Origin: Roseitranquillus sediminis
Lineage (GTDB): Bacteria > Pseudomonadota > Alphaproteobacteria > Rhodobacterales > Rhodobacteraceae
Reading direction: 5' to 3'
Length of the DNA stretch: 64,000 nt
NCBI RefSeq assembly: GCF_016918935.1
Contig: NZ_JAFFOB010000012.1
Span: 62,001-126,000 of the forward strand
Shown here: piece by piece, positions 19,723 through 28,079 of the stretch
Layout: each line of letters opens with the position of its first letter
Position numbering within the stretch: position 1 is the first letter of the stretch
Translations under genes and position numbers: made by a program
The notes under the pieces: generated by a model
The model's input: the letters and a program-made list of their open reading frames with translations, nothing else
What the model was told of the DNA's origin: nothing
The model's database searches: none

Positions 19723-20769
19723 ATGCAGGACGACGGCCACACCGGGCAGGAGCAGCGAGCGTCGGCCGCCGAGCGAGAGCTGGCGCTGCGCGAGCGCGAG
19801 CTCGACCTCAAGGCGGCTGACCTCGACCTCCGACGCCACCAGAACGTCAGTGGCGGTTGGCGCAGTCCGCTCGTGGTGGCGGTGCTCGCGGCAACTGCGG
19901 CCGCGCTCGGGAACGCGGTCGTCGCGATCGTCGGCGGCATGCAGGAGCGCCAGCTCGCTGCGCAGGAGGCCGAGCACGCGCGCATCCTGGAGATGATCAA
20001 GACGGGAGACCCCGACGACGCCGCCGCAAACCTCGACTTCCTGCTCGCGGCCGGCCTGATCGAGACGCCCGCCACCGTGGCGAACCTCCGCCGCTTCCTC
20101 GACGAACGCGCGCCGGGCACCGGCCCCACCCTTGCCGCCTCGACGCCCTACCTCGGCGGGATCGTCGGCGCCGACGATGCGGCACCGGTTGCCGACCTCG
20201 GCGCTGCCGACGTCTCGAAACTGGCGCGTGCCGTCGATCTGCTTTCGGTCGCAGGAGCCGACGGCGCCAGCGTCGCCGGCCAATGCACGGCATTCCTCGT
20301 CGCGCCCGACCGCATCGCAACCGTCGGCTTCTGCGCGACGGGGCAAAGCACCTTCACCCTCGACCCCGAAGGTGCCGCGACCCGGCACGAAGTCGATCGC
20401 ACCCCGATCGAGATCATCTGGCCCGACACGATGGGCGGCGCAGTCATCCTGACCCTCGCCCAGCCGGTCGGCCCTGACGTCCACCCGCTGACGCTCGCCG
20501 AGGCGCCGCCCGCCGAAGGCGCGCCCGCCGGCATCCTCTACTTCCGCGGCAACACCGAACAGCTCGCGGTCTGGGGCGGCGATGCGTGCCGGATCGTGCG
20601 CGTGAACGACACCGAGATCGAGCACAGCTGCGACACCGGCCCCGGCACCTCGGGCAGCCCCGTCTTCGACGTCGCCAGCGGCACCGTCGTCGGTGTCCAC
20701 TACCGCCGGAGCGAGGCCGGCGGCATCGCCTACCGCCTCGACCGAGCGGCCCTCGCCAACCGGCCCTAG
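19723..20769 (+). CDS. membrane-anchored trypsin-like protein, apparently catalytically inactive
   Basis: This is a 348-residue protein. Residues about 10-40 form a charged coiled coil rich in Glu/Arg/Leu, 49-72 a membrane helix, 85-128 a helical module (ILEMIKTGDPDDAAANLDFL), and 185-345 a chymotrypsin-like fold. The nucleophile region GTSGSPVFD retains Ser312. The segment that should read TAGHC reads TVGFC, so the catalytic His is Phe203, and the usual Asp before the AL(I/L)xL strand is Gly (TMGGAVILTL). I therefore infer a pseudoprotease or binding domain. The gene sits alone on the plus strand inside the minus-strand liu cluster, and its TAG overlaps the liuD stop. Confidence 0.75.
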   Translation: MQDDGHTGQEQRASAAERELALRERELDLKAADLDLRRHQNVSGGWRSPLVVAVLAATAAALGNAVVAIVGGMQERQLAAQEAEHARILEMIKTGDPDDAAANLDFLLAAGLIETPATVANLRRFLDERAPGTGPTLAASTPYLGGIVGADDAAPVADLGAADVSKLARAVDLLSVAGADGASVAGQCTAFLVAPDRIATVGFCATGQSTFTLDPEGAATRHEVDRTPIEIIWPDTMGGAVILTLAQPVGPDVHPLTLAEAPPAEGAPAGILYFRGNTEQLAVWGGDACRIVRVNDTEIEHSCDTGPGTSGSPVFDVASGTVVGVHYRRSEAGGIAYRLDRAALANRP

Positions 20770-22709
20770 CCCGCCTCGTCCTCCAGCCGGATCAGCGCCG
20801 CGCCCGCCTCGACCTGCGCGCCCTCGGGCGCCAGCACCTCGGCCACCACGCCGTCGCGCGGCGCCTTCAGGACGTGCTCCATCTTCATCGCCTCGAGGAT
20901 CGCCAGCCGGTCGCCGGCCGCGACCGTATCGCCCGCCGACGCGAACATCCGCCGCACCAGCCCCGGCATCGGCGCCTCGACGATGCCCACGGCCGCGCCG
21001 GTCGCCTGCCCCACGTCCAGCGGGTCCGGCACGCCGAAGCTCACCGAGCGGTCGGCGTGCACCCGCACCACCCCCTCGCCCCGCTCGACCCGCGCGCGCA
21101 GGCGGTCGCCGTCCACGATCCAGCCCTCGCCCGCGCGCTCGACCTCAATCGCCTCGCCGCCGCCCTCGACCCGGCAGCGGTCGCGGTCCAGCACCGTCAC
21201 GTAAAGCTCCAGCAGATCCCCCTCGTGCTCCAGCACGACGAGGTGCCTGAGCGGCGTCCAGAGCGCGAAGCCCCGCATCGGCCCGCCCGGCTCGTGCAGC
21301 CCCGCCGCGCCCAGCGCCGCCAGCGCCACCAGCCGCCGCGGCACCGCCCGCCGCGCCGTCAGCGCCTCGAGGTCCCGCGCGATCAGCCCGGTGTCCACCT
21401 CGCCCCGCCGGAACCCCTCGTGCGCCACCAGCGCGGCGAGGAACCCGAGGTTCGTCTTCGTCCCCGCCACCTCGGTCCGCGCCAGCGCCCGGCCGAGCCG
21501 CCTCAGCGCGATCTCGCGCGTCGCCCCGTGGCAGACGACCTTCGCGATCATCGGGTCGTAGTAGGGCGTGATCGCGTCGCCCTCGCGCACCCCGCTGTCC
21601 ACCCGCGCCTCGTCGGGAAACCTCAGCCGCGCCAGCCGCCCCGTCGCCGGCAGGAACCCCGCCGCCGCGTCCTCGGCATAGAGCCGCGCCTCCACTGCGT
21701 GGCCATCGATCCCGAGGTCCTCCTGCCGCGCCGGCAGCGCCTCGCCAGAGGCCACCCGCAACTGCCACTCCACCAGGTCCACGCCGGTGACCGCCTCCGT
21801 CACCGGATGCTCCACCTGCAGGCGCGTGTTCATCTCCATGAACCAGAAGCGGTCCGCTCGCAGCCCCTCGCTCGCGTCCACGATGAACTCGACCGTCCCC
21901 GCCCCGCTATAGCCGATGGCCTCCGCCGCCCGCACCGCCGCCGCGCCCATCGCCTCGCGCATCTCCGGCGTCATGCCGGGCGCGGGCGCCTCCTCGATCA
22001 CCTTCTGGTGGCGCCGCTGCAGCGAGCAGTCCCGCTCGAAGAGGTGCACCGCCCGGCGGCCGTCGCCGAAGACCTGCACCTCGATGTGCCGCGGGGTCGC
22101 CACGAACTTCTCGATCAGCACGCTGTCGTTGCCGAAGGCGCCCCGCGCCTCGGACCGTGCGGCGTCGAGCGCGTCGGCGAATTCCGCTTCGGCATCGACG
22201 CGCCGCATCCCCTTGCCGCCGCCGCCCGCCACCGCCTTGATCAGCACCGGCCAGCCGATCCGCGCCGCCTCCTCGGCCAGCCGCTCGTCCGCCTGGTCGC
22301 GGCCGTGATAGCCAGGCACCACCGGCACGCCCGCCTTCTCCATCACCGCCTTGGCCGCGTCCTTGAGGCCCATCGCCCGGATCGCCTCCGCGCTCGGCCC
22401 CACGAAGACCAGCCCCGCCGCCTCCACCGCCTCGACGAAGTCCGGATTCTCGCTCAAAAAGCCATAGCCGGGGTGGATCGCCTCCGCCCCCGTCGCCTTC
22501 GCCGCCGCGATGATCGCCTCGCCCCTGAGATAGCTCTCGCCCGGCGGCGGCGGACCCAGCCGAACCGCCTCGTCCGCCATCTCGACATGCAGCGCCCGCG
22601 CATCGGCGTCCGAGAACACCGCCACCGTCGACACCCCCAGCCGCCGCGCCGTCCGGATCACCCGGCACGCGATCTCCCCCCGGTTCGCGATCAACAGCCT
22701 GCCGAACAT
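20766..22709 (-). CDS. liuD: methylcrotonyl-CoA carboxylase, biotin carboxylase/carrier subunit (alpha)
   Basis: This 647-residue subunit carboxylates its own biotin with ATP and bicarbonate. The biotin carboxylase N-terminus MFGRLLIANRGEIACRVIRT, the ATP-grasp glycine loop GGGGKGMRRV and the HPVTEAVTGVDLVEWQ segment are present. The C-terminal carrier domain shows EAMKMEH with biotin-acceptor Lys609. Biotin-dependent acyl-CoA carboxylases share this plan; assignment to methylcrotonyl-CoA rests on the neighbouring isovaleryl-CoA dehydrogenase, hydratase and lyase genes, and on a separate propionyl-CoA carboxylase at the far end of the window. The start is ATG 22709. Confidence 0.92.
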   Translation of the reverse strand: MFGRLLIANRGEIACRVIRTARRLGVSTVAVFSDADARALHVEMADEAVRLGPPPPGESYLRGEAIIAAAKATGAEAIHPGYGFLSENPDFVEAVEAAGLVFVGPSAEAIRAMGLKDAAKAVMEKAGVPVVPGYHGRDQADERLAEEAARIGWPVLIKAVAGGGGKGMRRVDAEAEFADALDAARSEARGAFGNDSVLIEKFVATPRHIEVQVFGDGRRAVHLFERDCSLQRRHQKVIEEAPAPGMTPEMREAMGAAAVRAAEAIGYSGAGTVEFIVDASEGLRADRFWFMEMNTRLQVEHPVTEAVTGVDLVEWQLRVASGEALPARQEDLGIDGHAVEARLYAEDAAAGFLPATGRLARLRFPDEARVDSGVREGDAITPYYDPMIAKVVCHGATREIALRRLGRALARTEVAGTKTNLGFLAALVAHEGFRRGEVDTGLIARDLEALTARRAVPRRLVALAALGAAGLHEPGGPMRGFALWTPLRHLVVLEHEGDLLELYVTVLDRDRCRVEGGGEAIEVERAGEGWIVDGDRLRARVERGEGVVRVHADRSVSFGVPDPLDVGQATGAAVGIVEAPMPGLVRRMFASAGDTVAAGDRLAILEAMKMEHVLKAPRDGVVAEVLAPEGAQVEAGAALIRLEDEAG

Positions 22710-22771
22710 CGCCCCTCCCTGGCTTCCTCCTACGGGTAGAGCCATCCGCCCGCCGCCGCCAGTCCCGTGTC

Positions 22772-22853
22772 GCCGGACGCGTCCGGCCATCTTCGTGTTG
22801 ACGCGCGCGCCCCCGTCCGGTCCGATCGCCGGACCTGACATCCCCCGCCGGAC
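22772..22853. promoter_or_regulatory. cluster of five CCGGAC/GTCCGG half-sites in the liuD-GST divergent gap
   Basis: The 150-base gap between divergent liuD and the GST-like gene contains a perfect 16-base palindrome, GCCGGACGCGTCCGGC, at 22772-22787. A second inverted pair is GTCCGG 22815-22820 with CCGGAC 22829-22834, and a fifth copy CCGGAC lies at 22848-22853, just before the GST start at 22860. The density and symmetry suggest binding sites for a dimeric regulator controlling one or both genes. A TTGACG hexamer precedes the second pair and could be a -35 element. The regulator is not identifiable here. Confidence 0.45.
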
Positions 22854-22859
22854 CGAGCC

Positions 22860-23663
22860 ATGACAGCCAAGCACGTCGTCCACCACATCCCCGTCTGCCC
22901 GTTCTCGCAGCGGCTCGAGATCCTGCTGGCGCTTCGCGGGCGCGATGACGCCGTCGAGTTCCGCGTCGTCGACATCACCCGGCCGCGCGACCCTGAGCTC
23001 TTGGCCAAGACGCGTGGCACGACCGCGCTCCCCGTGCTCGAGACGCCGGACGGCCAGATCCTCAAGGAAAGCCTCGTGATCCTTCGCTATCTCGACGAGA
23101 TCCTGGACGGCCCGACACTGCGCCGCCGCGACCCGCTCGAGCACGCGGTCGAGTCGATGTTGGTCGCGCGCGAGGGGCCGTTCACCTCAGCGGGCTACCT
23201 CTTCGTCATGAACCAGGACCGCGCGCGCCGCGACGAGTTCGCGGACCGGCTTCTCGCCATCTACCGCGACATCGACGGCTTCCTGCGCGAGCACAGTCCC
23301 GACGGGCCGTTCCTCTTCAAGGGGTTCGGCCTCGCCGAAGCTGTCTTCACCCCGATGTTCAAGCGCTTCTGGTTCCTCGACTACTACGAGGACTTCTCCC
23401 TGCCGGACGGCCCCGACTACGACCGCGTCCGCGCCTGGAAGGAGGCCTGCATGACCCATCCGGCCACGCATCAGGTCACGGAGGAGGAGATCATCAAGCT
23501 CTACTACGACTACGCCCTCGGCGCCGGCAACGGCGCCCTCCCCGAAGGCCGCCGTGTCTCCAGCTTCACCTTCTCCTCGCCCTGGCAGGACCGCCCCTGG
23601 CCCCCGCGCGACAAGTACGCCGGCACCGCCACCGACCAGGCGCTGGGCCTTCTCCCCGCCTGA
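22860..23663 (+). CDS. glutathione S-transferase-like protein (omega/glutaredoxin-type active site)
   Basis: This is a 267-residue protein starting MTAKHVVHHIPVCPFSQRLE. The CPFS motif (Cys13) is the redox-type active site seen in omega-class GSTs and glutaredoxins. GTTALPVLETPDGQILKES supplies the glutathione-binding strand, and the C-terminal part is helical. The last 45 residues, with tryptophan-rich WQDRPWPPRDKYAG, extend beyond the usual domain. It is transcribed away from liuD and ends 69 bases before the convergent macro-domain gene. A dehydroascorbate-reductase or deglutathionylation role is possible but not shown. Confidence 0.78.
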   Translation: MTAKHVVHHIPVCPFSQRLEILLALRGRDDAVEFRVVDITRPRDPELLAKTRGTTALPVLETPDGQILKESLVILRYLDEILDGPTLRRRDPLEHAVESMLVAREGPFTSAGYLFVMNQDRARRDEFADRLLAIYRDIDGFLREHSPDGPFLFKGFGLAEAVFTPMFKRFWFLDYYEDFSLPDGPDYDRVRAWKEACMTHPATHQVTEEEIIKLYYDYALGAGNGALPEGRRVSSFTFSSPWQDRPWPPRDKYAGTATDQALGLLPA

Positions 23664-23732
23664 CCCCGCGCATCAAGCGCCGCTTCTGATTGCGGGGCGC
23701 CGACACGTCGCGGACCGTTCCTCGGTCCGTCG

Positions 23733-24221
23733 CTATTCCTCCAGCGCCCGGCGATGGTGCTCCGCGCTCTCGTCGGAGAAGCAGCAGAAGGTGACGTCGA
23801 TCTTGCCCCGGTGCTCGGCGACGGTGGCGACGGCGACGTGAGCCGCCTCCTCAGCCGGATAGCCGTAGATCCCCGTCGAGATTGCGGGGAAGGCGATGGA
23901 GGCGGCGCCGATCCGGCGGGCCTCTTGCAGCGCCCGGCGGTAGCAGGAGGCGAGCAGGTCCGCCTCGCCCCGGTCGCCGCCCTTCCAGCGGGGACCGACG
24001 GCATGGATGATCCAGCGCGCCGGCAGGTCGAAGCCGTCGGTCACCACGGCGTCGCCGGTCGGGCAGCCGCCGATTTCGCGGCAGGCGCGTTGCAGCTTCT
24101 CGCGTCCCGCCGCGCGGTGGATCGCGCCGTCGACGCCGCCCCCGCCGGCGAGGCTCTGGTTCGCCGCGTTTACGATCGCGTCGACCTCCAGCGTCGTGAT
24201 GTCGGCCACGATGACCCGCAT
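23733..24221 (-). CDS. macro domain protein (O-acetyl-ADP-ribose deacetylase type)
   Basis: This is a 162-residue single macro domain. The N-terminal [26 protein letters not shown] motif is split over residues about 14-39 and contains the Asn-Asn and Gly-rich loop that bind ADP-ribose. [17 protein letters not shown] near residue 115 forms the second ligand loop. These are the features of the MacroD/YmdB type, which removes acetyl or ADP-ribose groups from ADP-ribosylated products. ATG 24221 is chosen over an in-frame TTG at 24275 that coincides with the promoter -35 element. It lies between liuB and liuD on the same strand but with its own likely promoter. Confidence 0.88.
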   Translation of the reverse strand: MRVIVADITTLEVDAIVNAANQSLAGGGGVDGAIHRAAGREKLQRACREIGGCPTGDAVVTDGFDLPARWIIHAVGPRWKGGDRGEADLLASCYRRALQEARRIGAASIAFPAISTGIYGYPAEEAAHVAVATVAEHRGKIDVTFCCFSDESAEHHRRALEE

Positions 24222-24247
24222 CGCCCCTCGCGGATTTCTTGCAAGAA

Positions 24248-24275
24248 GTTGTAAGACCGGCCCCGGAAACTTCAA
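24248..24275 (-). promoter_or_regulatory. candidate promoter of the macro-domain gene
   Basis: On the minus strand TTGAAG (24275-24270) is followed after 16 bases by TACAAC (24253-24248), about 27 bases upstream of the macro-domain ATG at 24221. A perfect stem AACTTC-AAC-GAAGTT overlaps the -35 element at 24268-24282. This is the only A/T-rich patch in the 79-base gap after liuB, which may therefore also hold the end of the liuB transcript. Confidence 0.4.
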
Positions 24276-24300
24276 CGAAGTTGCAGGAACCGAGGCGGCC

Positions 24301-25902
24301 TCACATCCGGAACACTCCGAACCGCGTCTCCGCCACCGGCGCGTTCAGCGCCGCCGAGAGGCTCAGGGCCAGCACCTCCCGCGTCTTCCTCGGGTCGACG
24401 ATTCCGTCGTCCCAGAGCCGGGCGGAGGCGTAGAGCGGGTGGCTCTGGCGCTCGAACATCTCGATCGTCGGGCGCTTGAACTCCGCCTCCTCATCCTCCG
24501 ACCAGGCCTCGCCCGCACGCTCCATCGCGTCGCGCCGGACCGTCGCCAGCACCCCCGCCGCCTGCTCGCCGCCCATCACGGAGATCCGGCTGTTGGGCCA
24601 CGTCCACATGAACCTCGGCTGATAAGCCCTTCCCGCCATGCCGTAATTTCCCGCACCAAACGAGCCGCCGACGATCATGGTGATCTTCGGCACCGCGGTC
24701 GTCGCGACCGCCGTGACCATCTTGGCGCCGTGCCGGGCGATGCCCTCGTTCTCGTAGCGGCGGCCGACCATGAAGCCGGTGATGTTCTGCAGGAAGACAA
24801 GCGGCACCTGCCGCTGCGAGCAGAGCTCGACGAAGTGCGCCCCCTTCTGCGCCGCCTCGCTGAAGAGCACCCCGTTGTTCGCGACGATCCCCACCGGCCA
24901 GCCGTTCACATGCGCGAACCCTGTCACCAAGGTCTCGCCAAACCGTTGTTTGAACTCGTCAAATCTGCTCCCGTCCACCACCCGCGCGATCACCTCGCGA
25001 ATGTCGTAAGGCGTCCTGAGGCCTGCCGGCACGACGCCCAGCATCTCGTTTGGATCGTAGGCCGGCGGCTCGGGCGCCTCGCGCTCGAAGGGCGCGGGAC
25101 CGGGGTTGAGCGAGCCCATCGCCTGCCGCGCCAGGGCCAGAGCGTGCGCGTCGTCCTCGGCCAGATAGTCGGCCACGCCCGAGAGGCGGGTGTGCACGTC
25201 GCCGCCGCCGAGATCCTCGGCGCTCACCACCTCGCCCGTTGCGGCTCTTACAAGGGGAGGTCCGGCAAGGAAGATAGTGCCTTGGTTTCGCACGATGATC
25301 GTGACGTCCGACATCGCCGGCACATAGGCGCCGCCGGCGGTGCAGGAGCCCATGACGACCGCGATCTGCGGGATGCCTTTCGCGCTCATCCGCGCCTGGT
25401 TGTAGAAGATCCGGCCAAAATGGTCGCGGTCGGGAAAGACCTCGTCCTGGTTCGGCAGGTTGGCACCGCCGGAATCCACGAGATAGACGCAGGGCAGCCG
25501 GCACTCCTCCGCGATCTCCTGCGCGCGCAGGTGCTTCTTGACCGTCATCGGGTAGTAGGTGCCGCCCTTCACCGTGGCGTCGTTGCAGACCACCATGACG
25601 TTGCGGCCATGCACCCGCCCGACGCCCGCGATGACGCCCGCCGCGGGCGCGGCGCCATCGTACATGCCGAAGGCGGCGAAGGCGCCGATCTCGAGGAACG
25701 GCGAGCCGGGGTCGAGCAGGCCCGCAACCCGGTCGCGCGGCAGCATCTTGCCGCGCCCCACATGCCGCTCGCGGGCGCGGGCGCCGCCGCCCGCCGCGCC
25801 CCATCGAGCCGCCTCCGCCACTTCGGCGAAGGCCGCCTCGTGCGCCGCCACGTTGGCGCGGAACTCTTCCGAGCCGGTGATCGCCTGAGACAGCAGCCGC
25901 AT
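24301..25902 (-). CDS. liuB: methylcrotonyl-CoA carboxylase, carboxyltransferase subunit (beta)
   Basis: This 533-residue subunit transfers carboxyl from biotin to 3-methylcrotonyl-CoA. The acyl-CoA and carboxybiotin sites are visible as [32 protein letters not shown] and, in the second half, [19 protein letters not shown]. The GANLPNQ-EVFPD and AGNYGM...RFMWTWPN segments are typical of methylcrotonyl rather than propionyl-CoA carboxylases. ATG 25902 overlaps the stop of the LprI-like gene by one base (TGATG), so liuB is the last gene of a four-gene coupled set starting with isovaleryl-CoA dehydrogenase. Confidence 0.95.
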   Translation of the reverse strand: MRLLSQAITGSEEFRANVAAHEAAFAEVAEAARWGAAGGGARARERHVGRGKMLPRDRVAGLLDPGSPFLEIGAFAAFGMYDGAAPAAGVIAGVGRVHGRNVMVVCNDATVKGGTYYPMTVKKHLRAQEIAEECRLPCVYLVDSGGANLPNQDEVFPDRDHFGRIFYNQARMSAKGIPQIAVVMGSCTAGGAYVPAMSDVTIIVRNQGTIFLAGPPLVRAATGEVVSAEDLGGGDVHTRLSGVADYLAEDDAHALALARQAMGSLNPGPAPFEREAPEPPAYDPNEMLGVVPAGLRTPYDIREVIARVVDGSRFDEFKQRFGETLVTGFAHVNGWPVGIVANNGVLFSEAAQKGAHFVELCSQRQVPLVFLQNITGFMVGRRYENEGIARHGAKMVTAVATTAVPKITMIVGGSFGAGNYGMAGRAYQPRFMWTWPNSRISVMGGEQAAGVLATVRRDAMERAGEAWSEDEEAEFKRPTIEMFERQSHPLYASARLWDDGIVDPRKTREVLALSLSAALNAPVAETRFGVFRM

Positions 25903-26405
25903 CAGAAGTCCTCCCTCAGCGCGCGGAGCGCGACGGCGCGCTCGGCGATCATCCGCATCCGGCAGCGCGAGGCCGCGACCTGCCGCATCGAGCCGGAGCC
26001 CCAGCGGGCGAAGGCAAGGTGGCACTCCGCCTCCTGGAAATCCTCCCACGCCCGCTGCGCCGTCCGCAGCGCGTCGGCGCGGGCGACGACACTGGGCGAG
26101 GCGGGCGGGTCGTCGCGGTCCGCCGCGCGCGCCCATTCCATTGACAGCCTGTACTCGCCCTCCAGCACCACGTCCCACGCATCCGCCTCGATGCCGGCGC
26201 AGGTGGCCATGCCGAGAGTCGTGGCGCCCTGCGGCTCCTCCTCCTCGCAGATGCGGGTGATCTCGCCGATGCAAGCGCTCCGATCCGCGGTGCTCTCGGC
26301 GTTGCCGTAGCACTCGGCCAGCACCTCGATGTAGGGGCCGGGCACGAAATCCTCCCCGGCGGCCGGAGCGGCGACAAGAAAGGCGACCGCCAGCAAGCGC
26401 CGCAT
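25902..26405 (-). CDS. exported LprI-like protein (lysozyme-inhibitor-type domain)
   Basis: This is a 167-residue protein with a cleavable signal peptide ([17 protein letters not shown], cleavage near residue 17). The mature part contains six cysteines in a helical pattern: CYGN, ACIGEI, RICEEE, ATCAG, ECHLAF and SRCRM. It ends with the [21 protein letters not shown] segment, which resembles the LprI/DUF1311 family of secreted lysozyme-inhibitor-like proteins. It is periplasmic by prediction. It overlaps DUF1622 upstream and liuB downstream by one base each (TGATG twice), an unexpected location for an envelope protein inside a catabolic operon. Confidence 0.78.
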   Translation of the reverse strand: MRRLLAVAFLVAAPAAGEDFVPGPYIEVLAECYGNAESTADRSACIGEITRICEEEEPQGATTLGMATCAGIEADAWDVVLEGEYRLSMEWARAADRDDPPASPSVVARADALRTAQRAWEDFQEAECHLAFARWGSGSMRQVAASRCRMRMIAERAVALRALREDF

Positions 26406-26842
26406 CACGACCCGAGCTCGCTCTTCAATTCCTTCAGCTCGCGGTCGAGGAAGTAGCTGATGATCGACCGGATCACGACGAGAAGCCCTAGGAACAGGAG
26501 GTCCGAGAAGGCGAGCGATAGCGCCGTGCGGATGATGTCCGCCACGATGAACAGCTCGAGCCCCGCCAGGATGTAGCGACCCAGCTCGATGCGCTCGCGG
26601 TTCGTCTTGCGCACCCGCTCGGGCCCGCGCCGCGCGATCTCGGCGACGAGGACCCCGGCGATGAAACGAAGCGCGCCCACGATCAGGAGGGCGATAGCCG
26701 CGATCTCGATGATCGCCGCGACCCACTCCATGAGCTGGATCAGCCAGCTGAAATGGCCATGCAGCACACCCTCGCCGGTCTGGAAGTCGAGCAGCCCGCT
26801 CCAGCCGCCGACGTCCGTGTCCGCCTGCTGCGACTGTGCCAT
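26405..26842 (-). CDS. DUF1622 membrane protein
   Basis: This is a 145-residue protein with three to four hydrophobic segments (about residues 33-65, 90-110 and 112-130). [25 protein letters not shown] and the ending [12 protein letters not shown] are characteristic of DUF1622. Function is not established for the family. The gene begins six bases after the stop of isovaleryl-CoA dehydrogenase and shares TGATG with the LprI-like gene, so it is co-transcribed with leucine catabolic genes. Confidence 0.85.
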   Translation of the reverse strand: MAQSQQADTDVGGWSGLLDFQTGEGVLHGHFSWLIQLMEWVAAIIEIAAIALLIVGALRFIAGVLVAEIARRGPERVRKTNRERIELGRYILAGLELFIVADIIRTALSLAFSDLLFLGLLVVIRSIISYFLDRELKELKSELGS

Positions 26843-26848
26843 GCCGCC

Positions 26849-28012
26849 CTACCCTTGCGTCGACATCAGTTCGCGCCCGATCAGCATCCGGCGGATCTCC
26901 GAGGTGCCGGCGCCGATCTCCATCAACTTCGCGTCGCGGAAGAGGCGGCTGACCGGCGTCTCGTTCATGAAGCCCGCGCCGCCCATCGCCTGCACCGCCT
27001 GGTGCGCCTGCACCATCGCCTGCTCGGAGGCGTAGAGCACGCACGCCGCCGCGTCGGCGCGCTTCACCTCGCCACGGTCGCAGGCCTTGGCGACCTCGTA
27101 GACATAGGCGCGGGCCGAATTCATCGCCGTGTACATGTCGGCGATCTTGCCCTGCATGAGCTGGAACGAGCCGATCGGCTGGCCGAACTGCTTCCGCTCG
27201 CGAAGGTACGGCATGACTTCGTCGAGGCAGGCCGCCATGATGCCGAGGCCGATCCCCGAAAGCACCACGCGCTCATAGTCGAGGCCCGACATCAGCACGC
27301 GGGCGCCGCGCCCCTCCTCGCCGAGGATGTTCTCGAACGGCACCTCGACGTCCTCGAAGACCAGCTCGACGGTGTTCGAGCCGCGCATCCCGAGCTTGTC
27401 GAAGTGCGGCGACTGGCCGAAGCCCTTCATCGCCTTCTCGATCAGGAAGGCAGTAATGCCCTTCGAGCCCGCCTCGGGGTCGGTCTTGGCGTAGACGACC
27501 AGCGTCTGCGCCTCGCCGCCATTGGTGATCCAATACTTGGTGCCGTTCAGCACGAAGCGGTCGTTGCGCTTCTCGGCGCGCAGCTTCATCGACACCACGT
27601 CGGAGCCTGCGCCCGCCTCGGACATCGCAAGCGCGCCGACGTGCTCGCCCGAGACGAGCGGCGGGAGGTACTTCGCCCGCTGCGCCTCCGTGCCGTTCAG
27701 GCGGATCTGATTGACGCAGAGGTTCGAATGCGCGCCGTAGCTGAGCGAGACGGAGGCCGACGCGCGCGCGATCTCTTCGACCGCGACGACGTGGGCCAGA
27801 TAGCCCATGCCGGCGCCGCCATACTCCTCCTCCACCGTTATGCCGAGGAGGCCGAGCTCAGCCATCTCGCGCCAGAGTTCCGACGGAAAGTCGTTGCCGC
27901 GGTCGACATCGGCCGCCATCGGCTTGACGCGGTCCTGCGCCCAGCGGTGCACCATGTCGCGGAGGGCGTTCACCTCGTCCCCGAGGTCGAAGGTCATGGA
28001 TGCCGTAAACAT
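26849..28012 (-). CDS. liuA: isovaleryl-CoA dehydrogenase
   Basis: This 387-residue acyl-CoA dehydrogenase oxidises isovaleryl-CoA with FAD and passes electrons to ETF. The first signature ALAMSEAGAGSDVVSMK and the C-terminal QAMGGAGFMNETPVSRLFRD are present. The catalytic glutamate is placed as in isovaleryl-CoA dehydrogenases, in GLDYERVVLSG (Glu247), rather than at the later position used by medium-chain enzymes. ATG 28012 follows a GAGGG ribosome binding site; a longer frame to 28054 lacks one. It heads the coupled set liuA-DUF1622-LprI-liuB. Confidence 0.95.
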   Translation of the reverse strand: MFTASMTFDLGDEVNALRDMVHRWAQDRVKPMAADVDRGNDFPSELWREMAELGLLGITVEEEYGGAGMGYLAHVVAVEEIARASASVSLSYGAHSNLCVNQIRLNGTEAQRAKYLPPLVSGEHVGALAMSEAGAGSDVVSMKLRAEKRNDRFVLNGTKYWITNGGEAQTLVVYAKTDPEAGSKGITAFLIEKAMKGFGQSPHFDKLGMRGSNTVELVFEDVEVPFENILGEEGRGARVLMSGLDYERVVLSGIGLGIMAACLDEVMPYLRERKQFGQPIGSFQLMQGKIADMYTAMNSARAYVYEVAKACDRGEVKRADAAACVLYASEQAMVQAHQAVQAMGGAGFMNETPVSRLFRDAKLMEIGAGTSEIRRMLIGRELMSTQG

Positions 28013-28079
28013 GTTCCCTCTCGGCCGCGGCAGCCTCTTTGTGCGGCCTGCCACGGCGCCTGTCCACCCGCGCCCGCCG

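Noticed and set aside
20586-22739. 717-residue open frame on the plus strand opposite liuD
   Set aside because: Extreme Arg/His/Pro composition and complete overlap with a clear carboxylase gene show it is a shadow frame.
24007-26310. 767-residue open frame on the plus strand opposite liuB
   Set aside because: It has no conserved motif, runs antisense to liuB and the macro gene, and its composition is dictated by the complementary strand.
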